Shown here: positions 7,964 through 15,060 of the stretch, in pieces
How positions within the stretch are numbered: the stretch's first letter is position 1
Layout of the letters: each line of letters opens with the position of its first letter
Source of the DNA: an uncultured Bacteroidales bacterium
GTDB taxonomy: Bacteria; Bacteroidota; Bacteroidia; Bacteroidales; UBA932
NCBI GenBank assembly: GCA_946406275.1
Contig: CAMJJZ010000008.1
Location: 1-27,899 of the forward strand
Reading direction: 5' to 3'
DNA: 27,899 nt
Translations under genes and position numbers: made by a program
The notes under the pieces: model-generated
What the model was told of the DNA's origin: nothing
The model's input: the letters and a program-made list of their open reading frames with translations, nothing else
The model's database searches: none

Positions 7964-9055
7964 ATGAAAAAGACAAAACTGTTCATCGCCCTCTTCCTCC
8001 CGCTGGCAACGGGATTTCTCCACTCCTGCGAAGACTTCGGAGCACCTTTCAGAGACAAGACTCCGGGAGAACTCAGCTGGACCATAGAAACCGGATCCCT
8101 TACCAAGGCCGCATCCGACATTCCGGACACAAACGACTTTATCCTTACCGTGAAAAACGCTGCCGGGAAGGTTCTCTACCATGGCAGTTACGGTGACTCC
8201 CCCACCACGCTTGAAGTAGAGCCCGGCAGCTACACGGTATCCGCCCAGTCCACGGAATTCACCACTCCCGCATTTGCGCGCCCGTTGTACGGGGACGAGC
8301 AGGTGGTGGTCGTCTCCGGCGGCCAGAAAGTATCCGTGAAGCTGGACTGTACCCTCCTCAACTGCGGAGTGACGCTAAAGATATCTCCGGACTTCCTGAC
8401 CTCTCATCCGGACGGCGTCCTGTTCCTGAAACAAGGTACCACGCGCCTCATGCACGCATATACAGAGAAAAGGATAGCCTACTTCTTCCCCGGAGAAGTC
8501 TCACTGCTGCTGTATGAGAATGGCATGGACAATGCGCTCCTTACCAAGCGCCTGGCTGCAAGGGACATACTCTCCATCAAGATTTCAGCACCGTCCATGG
8601 ACCAGGCTTCCGGGAGTATAAAAGTAGCAGTAGACACCTCCAAGAACTGGATCACGGAGTACTATACCATAGGCGGAGACAACAACGGCGGCGGGAATTC
8701 CGGGGTCGAATCATCCAACGCCATTTCCGTGGGCGACGCCCATTCCCACATTGGAGAGGAAGACGTATGGGTATACGGATACATAGTGGGCGGCGACCTC
8801 ACGGCCAACGGCAAGAGCGTGAAGACTTCCGGCATCACCAAACCGTCCCATCTGGCCATAGCAGCCCGTTCGTCCGTGACGGAAAAGGCATCCTGCGTGG
8901 CCGTAGAGCTTCCAGCAGGCAATGTAAGGGAGGCTCTGAATCTGGTGGACCACCCTGACCTCATCGGCACAAGAATATATGTAAAAGGTGACTTGGTGGA
9001 GTCTTATTTTGGGACCACAGGATTAAAAGGCACGTCGGATTACGCAAGAAAGTAA
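7964..9055 (+). CDS. DUF4493-type surface lipoprotein with a DUF6359-like C-terminal domain
   Basis: 363 residues. The signal peptide ends in a lipobox with Cys22 (FLHSC), followed by acidic residues (CEDFG), which in Bacteroidetes favours export to the cell surface. The first part (about 35-230) resembles DUF4493: a beta-rich module with DFILTVKNAAGKVLYHGSY and a PGSYTVSA strand. A GGDNNGGGNSG linker follows. The C-terminal part (about 250-363) has AISVGDA, VWVYGYIVGG and GTRIYVKGDLVESYFG, as in DUF6359 proteins with an OB-like fold. Function is unknown; such proteins are often adhesin- or fimbria-like or surface binding. It is divergent from ffh and 25 bases upstream of the acyl-CoA ligase. 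Domain names are from memory of the families. Confidence 0.78.
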   Translation: MKKTKLFIALFLPLATGFLHSCEDFGAPFRDKTPGELSWTIETGSLTKAASDIPDTNDFILTVKNAAGKVLYHGSYGDSPTTLEVEPGSYTVSAQSTEFTTPAFARPLYGDEQVVVVSGGQKVSVKLDCTLLNCGVTLKISPDFLTSHPDGVLFLKQGTTRLMHAYTEKRIAYFFPGEVSLLLYENGMDNALLTKRLAARDILSIKISAPSMDQASGSIKVAVDTSKNWITEYYTIGGDNNGGGNSGVESSNAISVGDAHSHIGEEDVWVYGYIVGGDLTANGKSVKTSGITKPSHLAIAARSSVTEKASCVAVELPAGNVREALNLVDHPDLIGTRIYVKGDLVESYFGTTGLKGTSDYARK

Positions 9056-9064
9056 ATAATTCCG

Positions 9065-9072
9065 TATATTTG
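9065..9072 (+). promoter_or_regulatory. -7 promoter box for the acyl-CoA ligase
   Basis: TATATTTG, a perfect TAnnTTTG box, lies in the 25-base gap before the ATG at 9081. Transcription would begin only a few bases before the start codon, giving a very short leader. The ligase may thus be transcribed independently of the lipoprotein gene. Confidence 0.55.
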
Positions 9073-9080
9073 CGGGACAG

Positions 9081-10709
9081 ATGAAACAGTACCTCAAGAA
9101 GTTTGAATCCCAGGTCCATGAGCGTCCTGACGTCCCGGCCCTTTGCGACTACGGCGGCACCGAGTATACTTACGGAGAAGTTGCGGCCGCTATAGAGCAG
9201 TACCATATCTTTTTTGCAGCGGCAGGCGTACGGAAGGGGCAGAAGATAGCTCTCTGTGCCAGAAGTTCGGCACGGTGGGCCATCTCCTTCCTGGCCGTAA
9301 ACACCTACGGAGCGGTCATCGTCCCCATTCTGGCAGACTTCACTCCGGAAGGCATCAGCCAGCTCACAAACCATTCGGAGAGCATCATCTTAATCACGGA
9401 GGCCGATATCTGGAAGAAGATGAATCCGGAGGCTACCCCGCTTCTGAAGGGCGTGGTAAACGTGAAGGCGGACACCCTTCTCTGGGGTACAGACAAGATC
9501 AAGGCAGCATGGGCTTCCCGCAAGAAACTGTTTGCAGAGCTGTTTCCGGAGGGATTCGACACCACAGGTGTAGAGTATGAGGTAGACAATCCCATGGACC
9601 TTGCCATCATCAACTACACTTCCGGCACGTCGGGAGACCCCAAGGGCGTAATGCTCACGTACAACGCCATGTCGGACATAGTGGAGTACTGCCAGCAGAA
9701 CATTGGAGACACCCCGGACACACTGGTCTCCAACCTGCCTCTGGCTCACATGTACGGCCTTGCCATGGAGTTCATCTATCCCTGTTGCACAGGCTATACA
9801 ATCTACTTCCTTGGCAAGATTCCTTCCCCGTCACTGCTTCTGGATTCACTCCAGAAGGTAAAGCCGGCGCTCCTTATAACGGTACCGCTGGTCATAGAGA
9901 AACTATATGGAAACCTCATTGCCCCGCAGCTGCGTACTGGCTCAGCAAAGGCCCTTAGGAACGTTCCGGGCCTGCGCATGGCATTCTACAACTCCCTGGG
10001 CAAGAAGATCCTCACGGAGCTTGGCGGCCGCATAAGGCACATCATCGTTGGCGGCGCGCCCCTCAACTTCGAGGTGGAAAACGACCTCCACAAGCTTGGC
10101 ATCCCCTGCGCCGTGGGTTACGGAATGACGGAGGCCTGCCCCCTTATCTGTCTTGAGCATCCGGACAAATACGTCCCCGGCTCATGCGGCAAACCAATAC
10201 ACAAGGTAAGGATCGCATCTCCGGACCCGGAACGCGTTCCCGGAGAAATCCAGACTAAGGGTCCCAACCTGTGCATAGGCTACTACAAGAACCCGGAAGC
10301 GGACATGGCCGCCCGCACATACGACGGCTGGTTCCGCACCGGAGACCTGGGCATCATGGACGAGGACGGCAACGTGTTCATCCGCGGCCGCATCAAGGCC
10401 CTGATCCTGAGTTCATCGGGCCAGAACATCTATCCGGAGGAGATAGAGCAGGTGGTAATGCGCAACCATGTGGTGAGAGAGTGCCTTGTGGTTGCAAGGA
10501 ACGGAAAGATCCACGCCATGGTATATCTGGACCCGGACACCGCCAACAAGCTGGTCAACGAAGACTCCCAGAATGCCATTGCGGAGGAAATCCGTTCCAG
10601 GTCGAACGCCTTCCTGCCCCAGTTCAGCCAGATCTTTATGGTAGAACTGGTTGATGCTCCCTTTGAGCGTACTGCCAAAGGAAGCATCAAACGTCATCTG
10701 TATCAGTAA
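9081..10709 (+). CDS. AMP-forming long-chain acyl-CoA synthetase (FadD-like)
   Basis: A 542-residue adenylate-forming enzyme that activates fatty acids to acyl-CoA through an acyl-AMP intermediate. Visible core motifs in order: A3 NYTSGTSGDPKGVM (178-191), the aromatic-glycine motif GYGMTEACP (346-354), A7 YDGWFRTGDLG (414-424), A8 GRIKALILSSSGQNIYPEE (436-454) and the catalytic A10 lysine in RTAKGSIKR (Lys533). Length and the ILSSSGQNIYPEEIE hinge fit Bacteroidetes long-chain acyl-CoA ligases better than acetyl-CoA synthetases. No signal peptide, so cytoplasmic or membrane-peripheral. It converges on the amylase gene with only three bases between stops. Exact chain-length preference cannot be read. 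Confidence 0.9.
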   Translation: MKQYLKKFESQVHERPDVPALCDYGGTEYTYGEVAAAIEQYHIFFAAAGVRKGQKIALCARSSARWAISFLAVNTYGAVIVPILADFTPEGISQLTNHSESIILITEADIWKKMNPEATPLLKGVVNVKADTLLWGTDKIKAAWASRKKLFAELFPEGFDTTGVEYEVDNPMDLAIINYTSGTSGDPKGVMLTYNAMSDIVEYCQQNIGDTPDTLVSNLPLAHMYGLAMEFIYPCCTGYTIYFLGKIPSPSLLLDSLQKVKPALLITVPLVIEKLYGNLIAPQLRTGSAKALRNVPGLRMAFYNSLGKKILTELGGRIRHIIVGGAPLNFEVENDLHKLGIPCAVGYGMTEACPLICLEHPDKYVPGSCGKPIHKVRIASPDPERVPGEIQTKGPNLCIGYYKNPEADMAARTYDGWFRTGDLGIMDEDGNVFIRGRIKALILSSSGQNIYPEEIEQVVMRNHVVRECLVVARNGKIHAMVYLDPDTANKLVNEDSQNAIAEEIRSRSNAFLPQFSQIFMVELVDAPFERTAKGSIKRHLYQ

Positions 10710-10712
10710 TCC

Positions 10713-12032
10713 TTACTTGGTAAGAACCAGATACTCACCCGGAGCCAGAGAGAAAGGCGTGCGGGTTTCTATGGTTTCGCCTGTGAAGACATTGGTGAAC
10801 GTACCGGGATAGTTGAAATCCCTTGCGAATTCATCCTTTCCGAAGTTTGCAATCACTACCACCAGATTGTCCTTTACCTCACGGGAGAAGGCAACGATGT
10901 CCTCAGGTACTTCCCACCAGTTGATCTCTCCTCCCCTTTCGCCTGCGGCAAGGGCGGGGTTGTTGTGCTTGAGCTCGACCAGCTTTTTCCAGAAGCAGGT
11001 GTACTCGTTGGCGCTCCAGTCCGTGATGGGATCCTTCTCGAAGAAGGCCAGGCGGCGGTCAAGGCCAATCTCCTGTCCGGTATAGATGAGCGGCTGGCTG
11101 TTAGGAAGGGTGAAGCAAAGAACTGCGCAGGCGTTGGCGTAGATGCCCTCGCGCTCGAACTCGGTGCCGCTCCAGGAATTCTCGTCATGGTTGGAGGTGA
11201 AGGTGAGGCGGAAGGCTTCCTTGGGGAAGCGCTCTGCATCCTTTGCCACATAGTCCTTGAGGTCCTGAACGGTCTTCTGGCCCTGTGAGAGGCTGTTCAG
11301 AAGATGGTGGAGCTCCCAGGCGTAGTTGGCGTCGAAGGTCTCCAGAGGGTCTGCAAGATTCTCACGCTCCGCCTCTGCAAGGAGATAGATTTCAGGATAA
11401 TCCTTGTTCATCTTGGGAAGGATGCCCTTCCAGAACTCTGCGGGAACCTCGCCGGCGGCGTCGCAGCGGAAGCCGTCAACGCCTTTCTCCAGCCAGAAGC
11501 GCATGGCATCGTCCTGTGCCCACCAGACTTCCTGGTTCTCATAGTTGAGGCTGCGGGTGTCGGTCCAGTCGTACTCCCAGATGGCGTTGCCCTCGGCGTC
11601 CCTCTCGTAGAACTCTGCGGGCTTTTCGGTCATCCATACATGGTCCGGGGCGGTCTGGTTGGCAACCCAGTCAAGGATTACCTTGAATCCAAGGGCGTGA
11701 GCGGCGTCCAGGAGGCTCTGGAAATCGTCCATGGTACCGAACTCCGGATTCACCTTCTTGTAGTCCGAAATGGCATAGTATGAGCCAAGGCTTCCCTTGC
11801 GCTCTACGGTACCAATCTCATACATGGGCATAAGCCAGAGTATGTCCACGCCAAGGTCTTTCAGGCGCGGCAGCTGTGCCTCCACGCCGGCAAAGGTGCC
11901 TTCCGGGGAGAACTGGCGGATGTTCACTTCATAGACTACGGAGTCGTAAGTCCACTCAGGATGATACTGGGGGGCTTTTTTGCAGGCGGCCAGTGCAAGG
12001 ACCGCGGCTGCCAGAACAAGTAACTTTTTCAT
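10713..12032 (-). CDS. Small GH13 alpha-amylase-family lipoprotein
   Basis: A 439-residue GH13 enzyme, last gene of the starch operon, expected to cut alpha-1,4 glucans or maltodextrins. Signal peptide with lipobox Cys17 (ALAAC). The residues after Cys (KKAPQYHP) are basic, so inner-leaflet or periplasmic anchoring is more likely than surface display. The barrel starts at WTYDSVVYEVNIRQFSPEG. Region II GFRCDAAGE supplies nucleophile Asp191, region III LLAEAE supplies Glu220, and region IV TSNHDEN supplies Asp283. Region I reads DWVANQT (121-127): the usual histidine after Asn is glutamine (codon at 11655-11657). All three catalytic acids remain, so it is probably active. A short beta-sandwich C domain ends the protein. 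It starts nine bases after the previous gene. Confidence 0.9.
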   Translation of the reverse strand: MKKLLVLAAAVLALAACKKAPQYHPEWTYDSVVYEVNIRQFSPEGTFAGVEAQLPRLKDLGVDILWLMPMYEIGTVERKGSLGSYYAISDYKKVNPEFGTMDDFQSLLDAAHALGFKVILDWVANQTAPDHVWMTEKPAEFYERDAEGNAIWEYDWTDTRSLNYENQEVWWAQDDAMRFWLEKGVDGFRCDAAGEVPAEFWKGILPKMNKDYPEIYLLAEAERENLADPLETFDANYAWELHHLLNSLSQGQKTVQDLKDYVAKDAERFPKEAFRLTFTSNHDENSWSGTEFEREGIYANACAVLCFTLPNSQPLIYTGQEIGLDRRLAFFEKDPITDWSANEYTCFWKKLVELKHNNPALAAGERGGEINWWEVPEDIVAFSREVKDNLVVVIANFGKDEFARDFNYPGTFTNVFTGETIETRTPFSLAPGEYLVLTK

Positions 12033-12041
12033 ATTCAGGTT

Positions 12042-14009
12042 TTAGCGTTTGAATTCAACTACGAGGGCGCTCTTGGGCCCAACCTTCACACCGTCTTCAA
12101 GGACGATATCCTCTCCGGTGAGAACGTTCTTTCCGGAGACGGGACCTTCTACGAACTCCGCATAGTGGCCCCAGTCAAGGGCGCGGTCCTCGAAGGTATT
12201 GTTGATGTACACGAATACGGCGTCATCGTCAGTATAGCGGAAGAAGGAATAGGAATTGTCCGTGATGTTGCGGGCACCTTCGTTCCTGCGGGAGAGGAAA
12301 TGCAGCGTCTTGCCTTCCTGAACGGCCTTACAGCCCTTCCTCCACTGGAAAAGGGTGCGGGTGTAGTCGTGAAGGTCCGCCGCGGAAGCGTACATGGCAG
12401 GAGCATTCTGACGGCCCTCCTGGGAGAAGAGGTCTATGTTGTCCCCTTCCCATCCGCCAGGGAAGTCGATGCGCTTGGCACCGTCGTGGCTCTGGCAGTC
12501 CTTGCGCTCCAGGAACATCATCTCATCGCCGTAATAGAGCTGAGGGATGCCGCGGATGGTTGCAAGGAGGGTAATGATTAGCTTCATGCGGTTGGGGTCC
12601 TGACGCAGGATGTCGCCGGTGCGGGCGTGGTCGTGGTTGGCGAAGAAGGTCATCATGTGACTGAGGTCCTTGTACACGAAATCCTGGCCCAGGACGGTGT
12701 AGATGCGGGTCATACCCTCGTCCCACCATACCTGGTCCTCGCACATTGCGGTAATCATTGCATGCTCCAGAGGGAAGTCCATGATGGACGGGAGGTTGGA
12801 GTTGAAGCCGTTGGGGTTGGGATTGTCCTTCTGCCAGTATGCTACCTGAGGGATGTTCATGTCCCAGCACTCGCCAACTATGTTCAAATTGGGATACTCA
12901 TCCAGTACGGCCTTGCACCATTTGCTCATGGGTTCCGGCTCGTTGTACGGATAGGTATCCACGCGGAAGCCGTCCAGGCCTGAATACTCTGCCCACCATA
13001 CGGCCCACTGCTGGAAATACCTCAGTACAAACGGGTTGTCAAGGTTCATGTCCGGCATGCTGGGAACAAACCAGCCGCTCTCCTGACGGTCCCTGTCAAC
13101 CTTTGCGGCATTGGGATCCATGTATACGGAGAACAGGGCGTTCATCTGCATATATGGCTCGTTCACATGGTACCAGTCCTTGAAAGGAGCGTCCTCCATC
13201 CACCAGTGCGCTGTTCCGCAATGGTTGGTGACTATGTCCATAATCACCTTGATTCCCCTCTTGTGGCATTCGTCCACAAAGGTCTTATAGTGCTGGTTGT
13301 CGCCAAAGCGGGGGTCGATGTGATAATAGTCCGCGCATGCGTATCCGTGATAGGACTCATGGGACTGGTTATCCAGGAGCAGCGGCGTGCACCAGATGGC
13401 GGTGGCGCCAAGGTCTGCTACGTAATCCAGATGGTCTATCATACCCTGGATATCGCCGCCGTGGCGTGCCACGGGGTCTTTCCTGTCAACGGCGTCCGGG
13501 GTCTCGGGGACGTTCCAGGGACGGGCGCTGCCGTCAAAGTATTCCCCACCCTGCCACTGGGTGTCGTTATCCATGAATGCCGATGCAAAGCGGTCCGGCA
13601 TGATGAGGTAAATCATGTCGGCAGTGGTATAGCTGAGCCTGTCACGGCTGCCGGCCTCGCGCTCGCGTATTATATAAGGATACTTGAAGCTCTCCTCTCC
13701 GCGGGTGAAAACCAGATTGTACTCCCCTGCCTTCAGGACCTCCATGTCCAGGAAGAGGTAGTTGGGGCTGTCGGCCTTGTGAACCGCCTTGACCTTGAGG
13801 CCATTCCCCTCCACGGCAACATCATAGGCCGATATCTGAGGCCCCTGCACCATAAGCTGCAGCGGGGTGGTCATCCCAACCCACCAGGAAAGCGGCTCCA
13901 CGCGGGAAACCTGGCTTGCCGACGCCTCCGGGACGCCGGAATAATCGGCCCTGGGGGCGCAGGATAAAACGGCTGCCGCAACGGCAAGTGCCAAAACTAT
14001 ACGCTTCAT
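12042..14009 (-). CDS. susA: SusA-like neopullulanase/cyclomaltodextrinase (GH13)
   Basis: A 655-residue GH13 enzyme that breaks down maltooligosaccharides after import. Lipobox Cys17 (VLSC) followed by APRADYSG, which lacks a clear surface-export signal, so a periplasmic position like SusA is inferred. An N-terminal beta-sandwich of the cyclomaltodextrinase type (about 35-115) precedes the barrel. Region I DIVTNH (258-263), region II GFRVDTYPY (nucleophile Asp351), region III VGECWD (Glu380), region IV FFANHDHAR (Asp460). A C-terminal beta domain follows to residue 655. The four regions and layout match Bacteroides SusA. It begins three bases after the GH53 stop. The symbol is by analogy; orthology was not tested. 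Confidence 0.9.
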   Translation of the reverse strand: MKRIVLALAVAAAVLSCAPRADYSGVPEASASQVSRVEPLSWWVGMTTPLQLMVQGPQISAYDVAVEGNGLKVKAVHKADSPNYLFLDMEVLKAGEYNLVFTRGEESFKYPYIIREREAGSRDRLSYTTADMIYLIMPDRFASAFMDNDTQWQGGEYFDGSARPWNVPETPDAVDRKDPVARHGGDIQGMIDHLDYVADLGATAIWCTPLLLDNQSHESYHGYACADYYHIDPRFGDNQHYKTFVDECHKRGIKVIMDIVTNHCGTAHWWMEDAPFKDWYHVNEPYMQMNALFSVYMDPNAAKVDRDRQESGWFVPSMPDMNLDNPFVLRYFQQWAVWWAEYSGLDGFRVDTYPYNEPEPMSKWCKAVLDEYPNLNIVGECWDMNIPQVAYWQKDNPNPNGFNSNLPSIMDFPLEHAMITAMCEDQVWWDEGMTRIYTVLGQDFVYKDLSHMMTFFANHDHARTGDILRQDPNRMKLIITLLATIRGIPQLYYGDEMMFLERKDCQSHDGAKRIDFPGGWEGDNIDLFSQEGRQNAPAMYASAADLHDYTRTLFQWRKGCKAVQEGKTLHFLSRRNEGARNITDNSYSFFRYTDDDAVFVYINNTFEDRALDWGHYAEFVEGPVSGKNVLTGEDIVLEDGVKVGPKSALVVEFKR

Positions 14010-14012
14010 ATG

Positions 14013-15056
14013 CTAATAATTCTTGAACAATTCAATTACACCTGTAGACTTGCCGTCCTTGAAGGCGCCGTATGCATAGCCGTTCCGGCTTTGCTCACTC
14101 TCCGGCTCCCACCAGAACACTCCCTTGAACCAGTCCTGGCCCTTTACCCCGTCCAGAACATACTGGAACGCGGCTTTGGCCTTGTCCGGCTCCGATGCAG
14201 GCATGCCGAATTCCACCAGCATTACAGGCTTTTTGAACTTCTGGTTCAGTTTTGCAAAATTCTCAACAGCTGCTTTGCAGAAAGGAGTCCAGTCCGGATA
14301 TCCGCCGTCCTGCCAGTAGGAAGGATAGAGAGAAAGACCTATCATGTCGTAGCTGGCCGCACCTACAAGGCCGTAGAACCATTCGTTTGCCGAATAATCC
14401 TGTGCATTGCTGTGATGAAGGATTACAAGTGCCGACGGATATATCTCCTTGACGGCCTTGTAACCGGCATTGGCAAGGGTGACAAAGCCCTGGGCAGACT
14501 GGCTTGAAACGCTGCCGTTAGGCCAGCACATGCCAGTATTGGTCTCGTTTCCAACCTGGACCCAAGCCACATCTATCTTATTGTCTTTCAGGAGCTGAAG
14601 TACCTCTTTGGTGTGTGCTTCAACGGCGGAGGCCATCTCCTTCACATTCATGTCTTTCCACGCTGCCGGAGGGTTCTGCTTGCCCGGATCGGCCCACCAG
14701 TCGGAATAGTGGAAATCTATCATGAGGGCCAAGCCCTGTTTACTCGCACGCTTCGCCTTTTCAAGTACATCTTCCTTGTTGCACCAGCCGTCGGTGGGGT
14801 TCACCCATACACGAAGGCGTATGGCATTGCAGCCAAGCTCCTTCATGAGTGCCGTACACTCTGTTGGAAGTCCGCTGGAAGAGTAGAAGCCATAGCCCTT
14901 GCTCTCCATTTCCGTAACCCAGCTTATGTCTGCGCCCTTTGCAAAGGCGGGCACGGCTACGGTGTTTCCCTTGTTCTCTTCTTTCTTTCCGCCCGAATCC
15001 GGCATCTGGATACAGGATACAGCCGCCAGAAGGCATAGTGCGGGTAAAAACCTCAT
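14013..15056 (-). CDS. GH53 endo-beta-1,4-galactanase lipoprotein
   Basis: A 347-residue glycoside hydrolase of family 53, which cuts beta-1,4-galactan side chains of pectin (arabinogalactan I). Lipobox Cys15 (AAVSC), then a short Gly/Lys/Glu-rich linker to about residue 36. The barrel begins at FAKGADISWVTEME, with GCNAIRLRVWVNPTDGWC, LMIDFHYSDWWADPGKQ, the acid/base motif VQVGNETNTGM (Glu171) and nucleophile LVEFGMP (Glu282), all typical of GH53. It sits inside a starch operon between the SusG-like and SusA-like enzymes, with gaps of four and three bases, so it is certainly co-transcribed. This is an unexpected linkage type for a starch locus. The leader resembles that of the SusG-like protein. 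Confidence 0.92.
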   Translation of the reverse strand: MRFLPALCLLAAVSCIQMPDSGGKKEENKGNTVAVPAFAKGADISWVTEMESKGYGFYSSSGLPTECTALMKELGCNAIRLRVWVNPTDGWCNKEDVLEKAKRASKQGLALMIDFHYSDWWADPGKQNPPAAWKDMNVKEMASAVEAHTKEVLQLLKDNKIDVAWVQVGNETNTGMCWPNGSVSSQSAQGFVTLANAGYKAVKEIYPSALVILHHSNAQDYSANEWFYGLVGAASYDMIGLSLYPSYWQDGGYPDWTPFCKAAVENFAKLNQKFKKPVMLVEFGMPASEPDKAKAAFQYVLDGVKGQDWFKGVFWWEPESEQSRNGYAYGAFKDGKSTGVIELFKNY

Positions 15057-15060
15057 TACC

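Noticed and set aside
7796..8182. Minus-strand frame of 128 residues spanning the ffh/lipoprotein gap
   Set aside because: It runs antisense through the lipoprotein signal region and overlaps both promoters and the ffh start; not a plausible gene.
10710..10740. Short CTTAC/GTAAG dyad at the convergent ends of the acyl-CoA ligase and small amylase
   Set aside because: Only five base pairs, inside the amylase end, no T tract; too weak to call a terminator.
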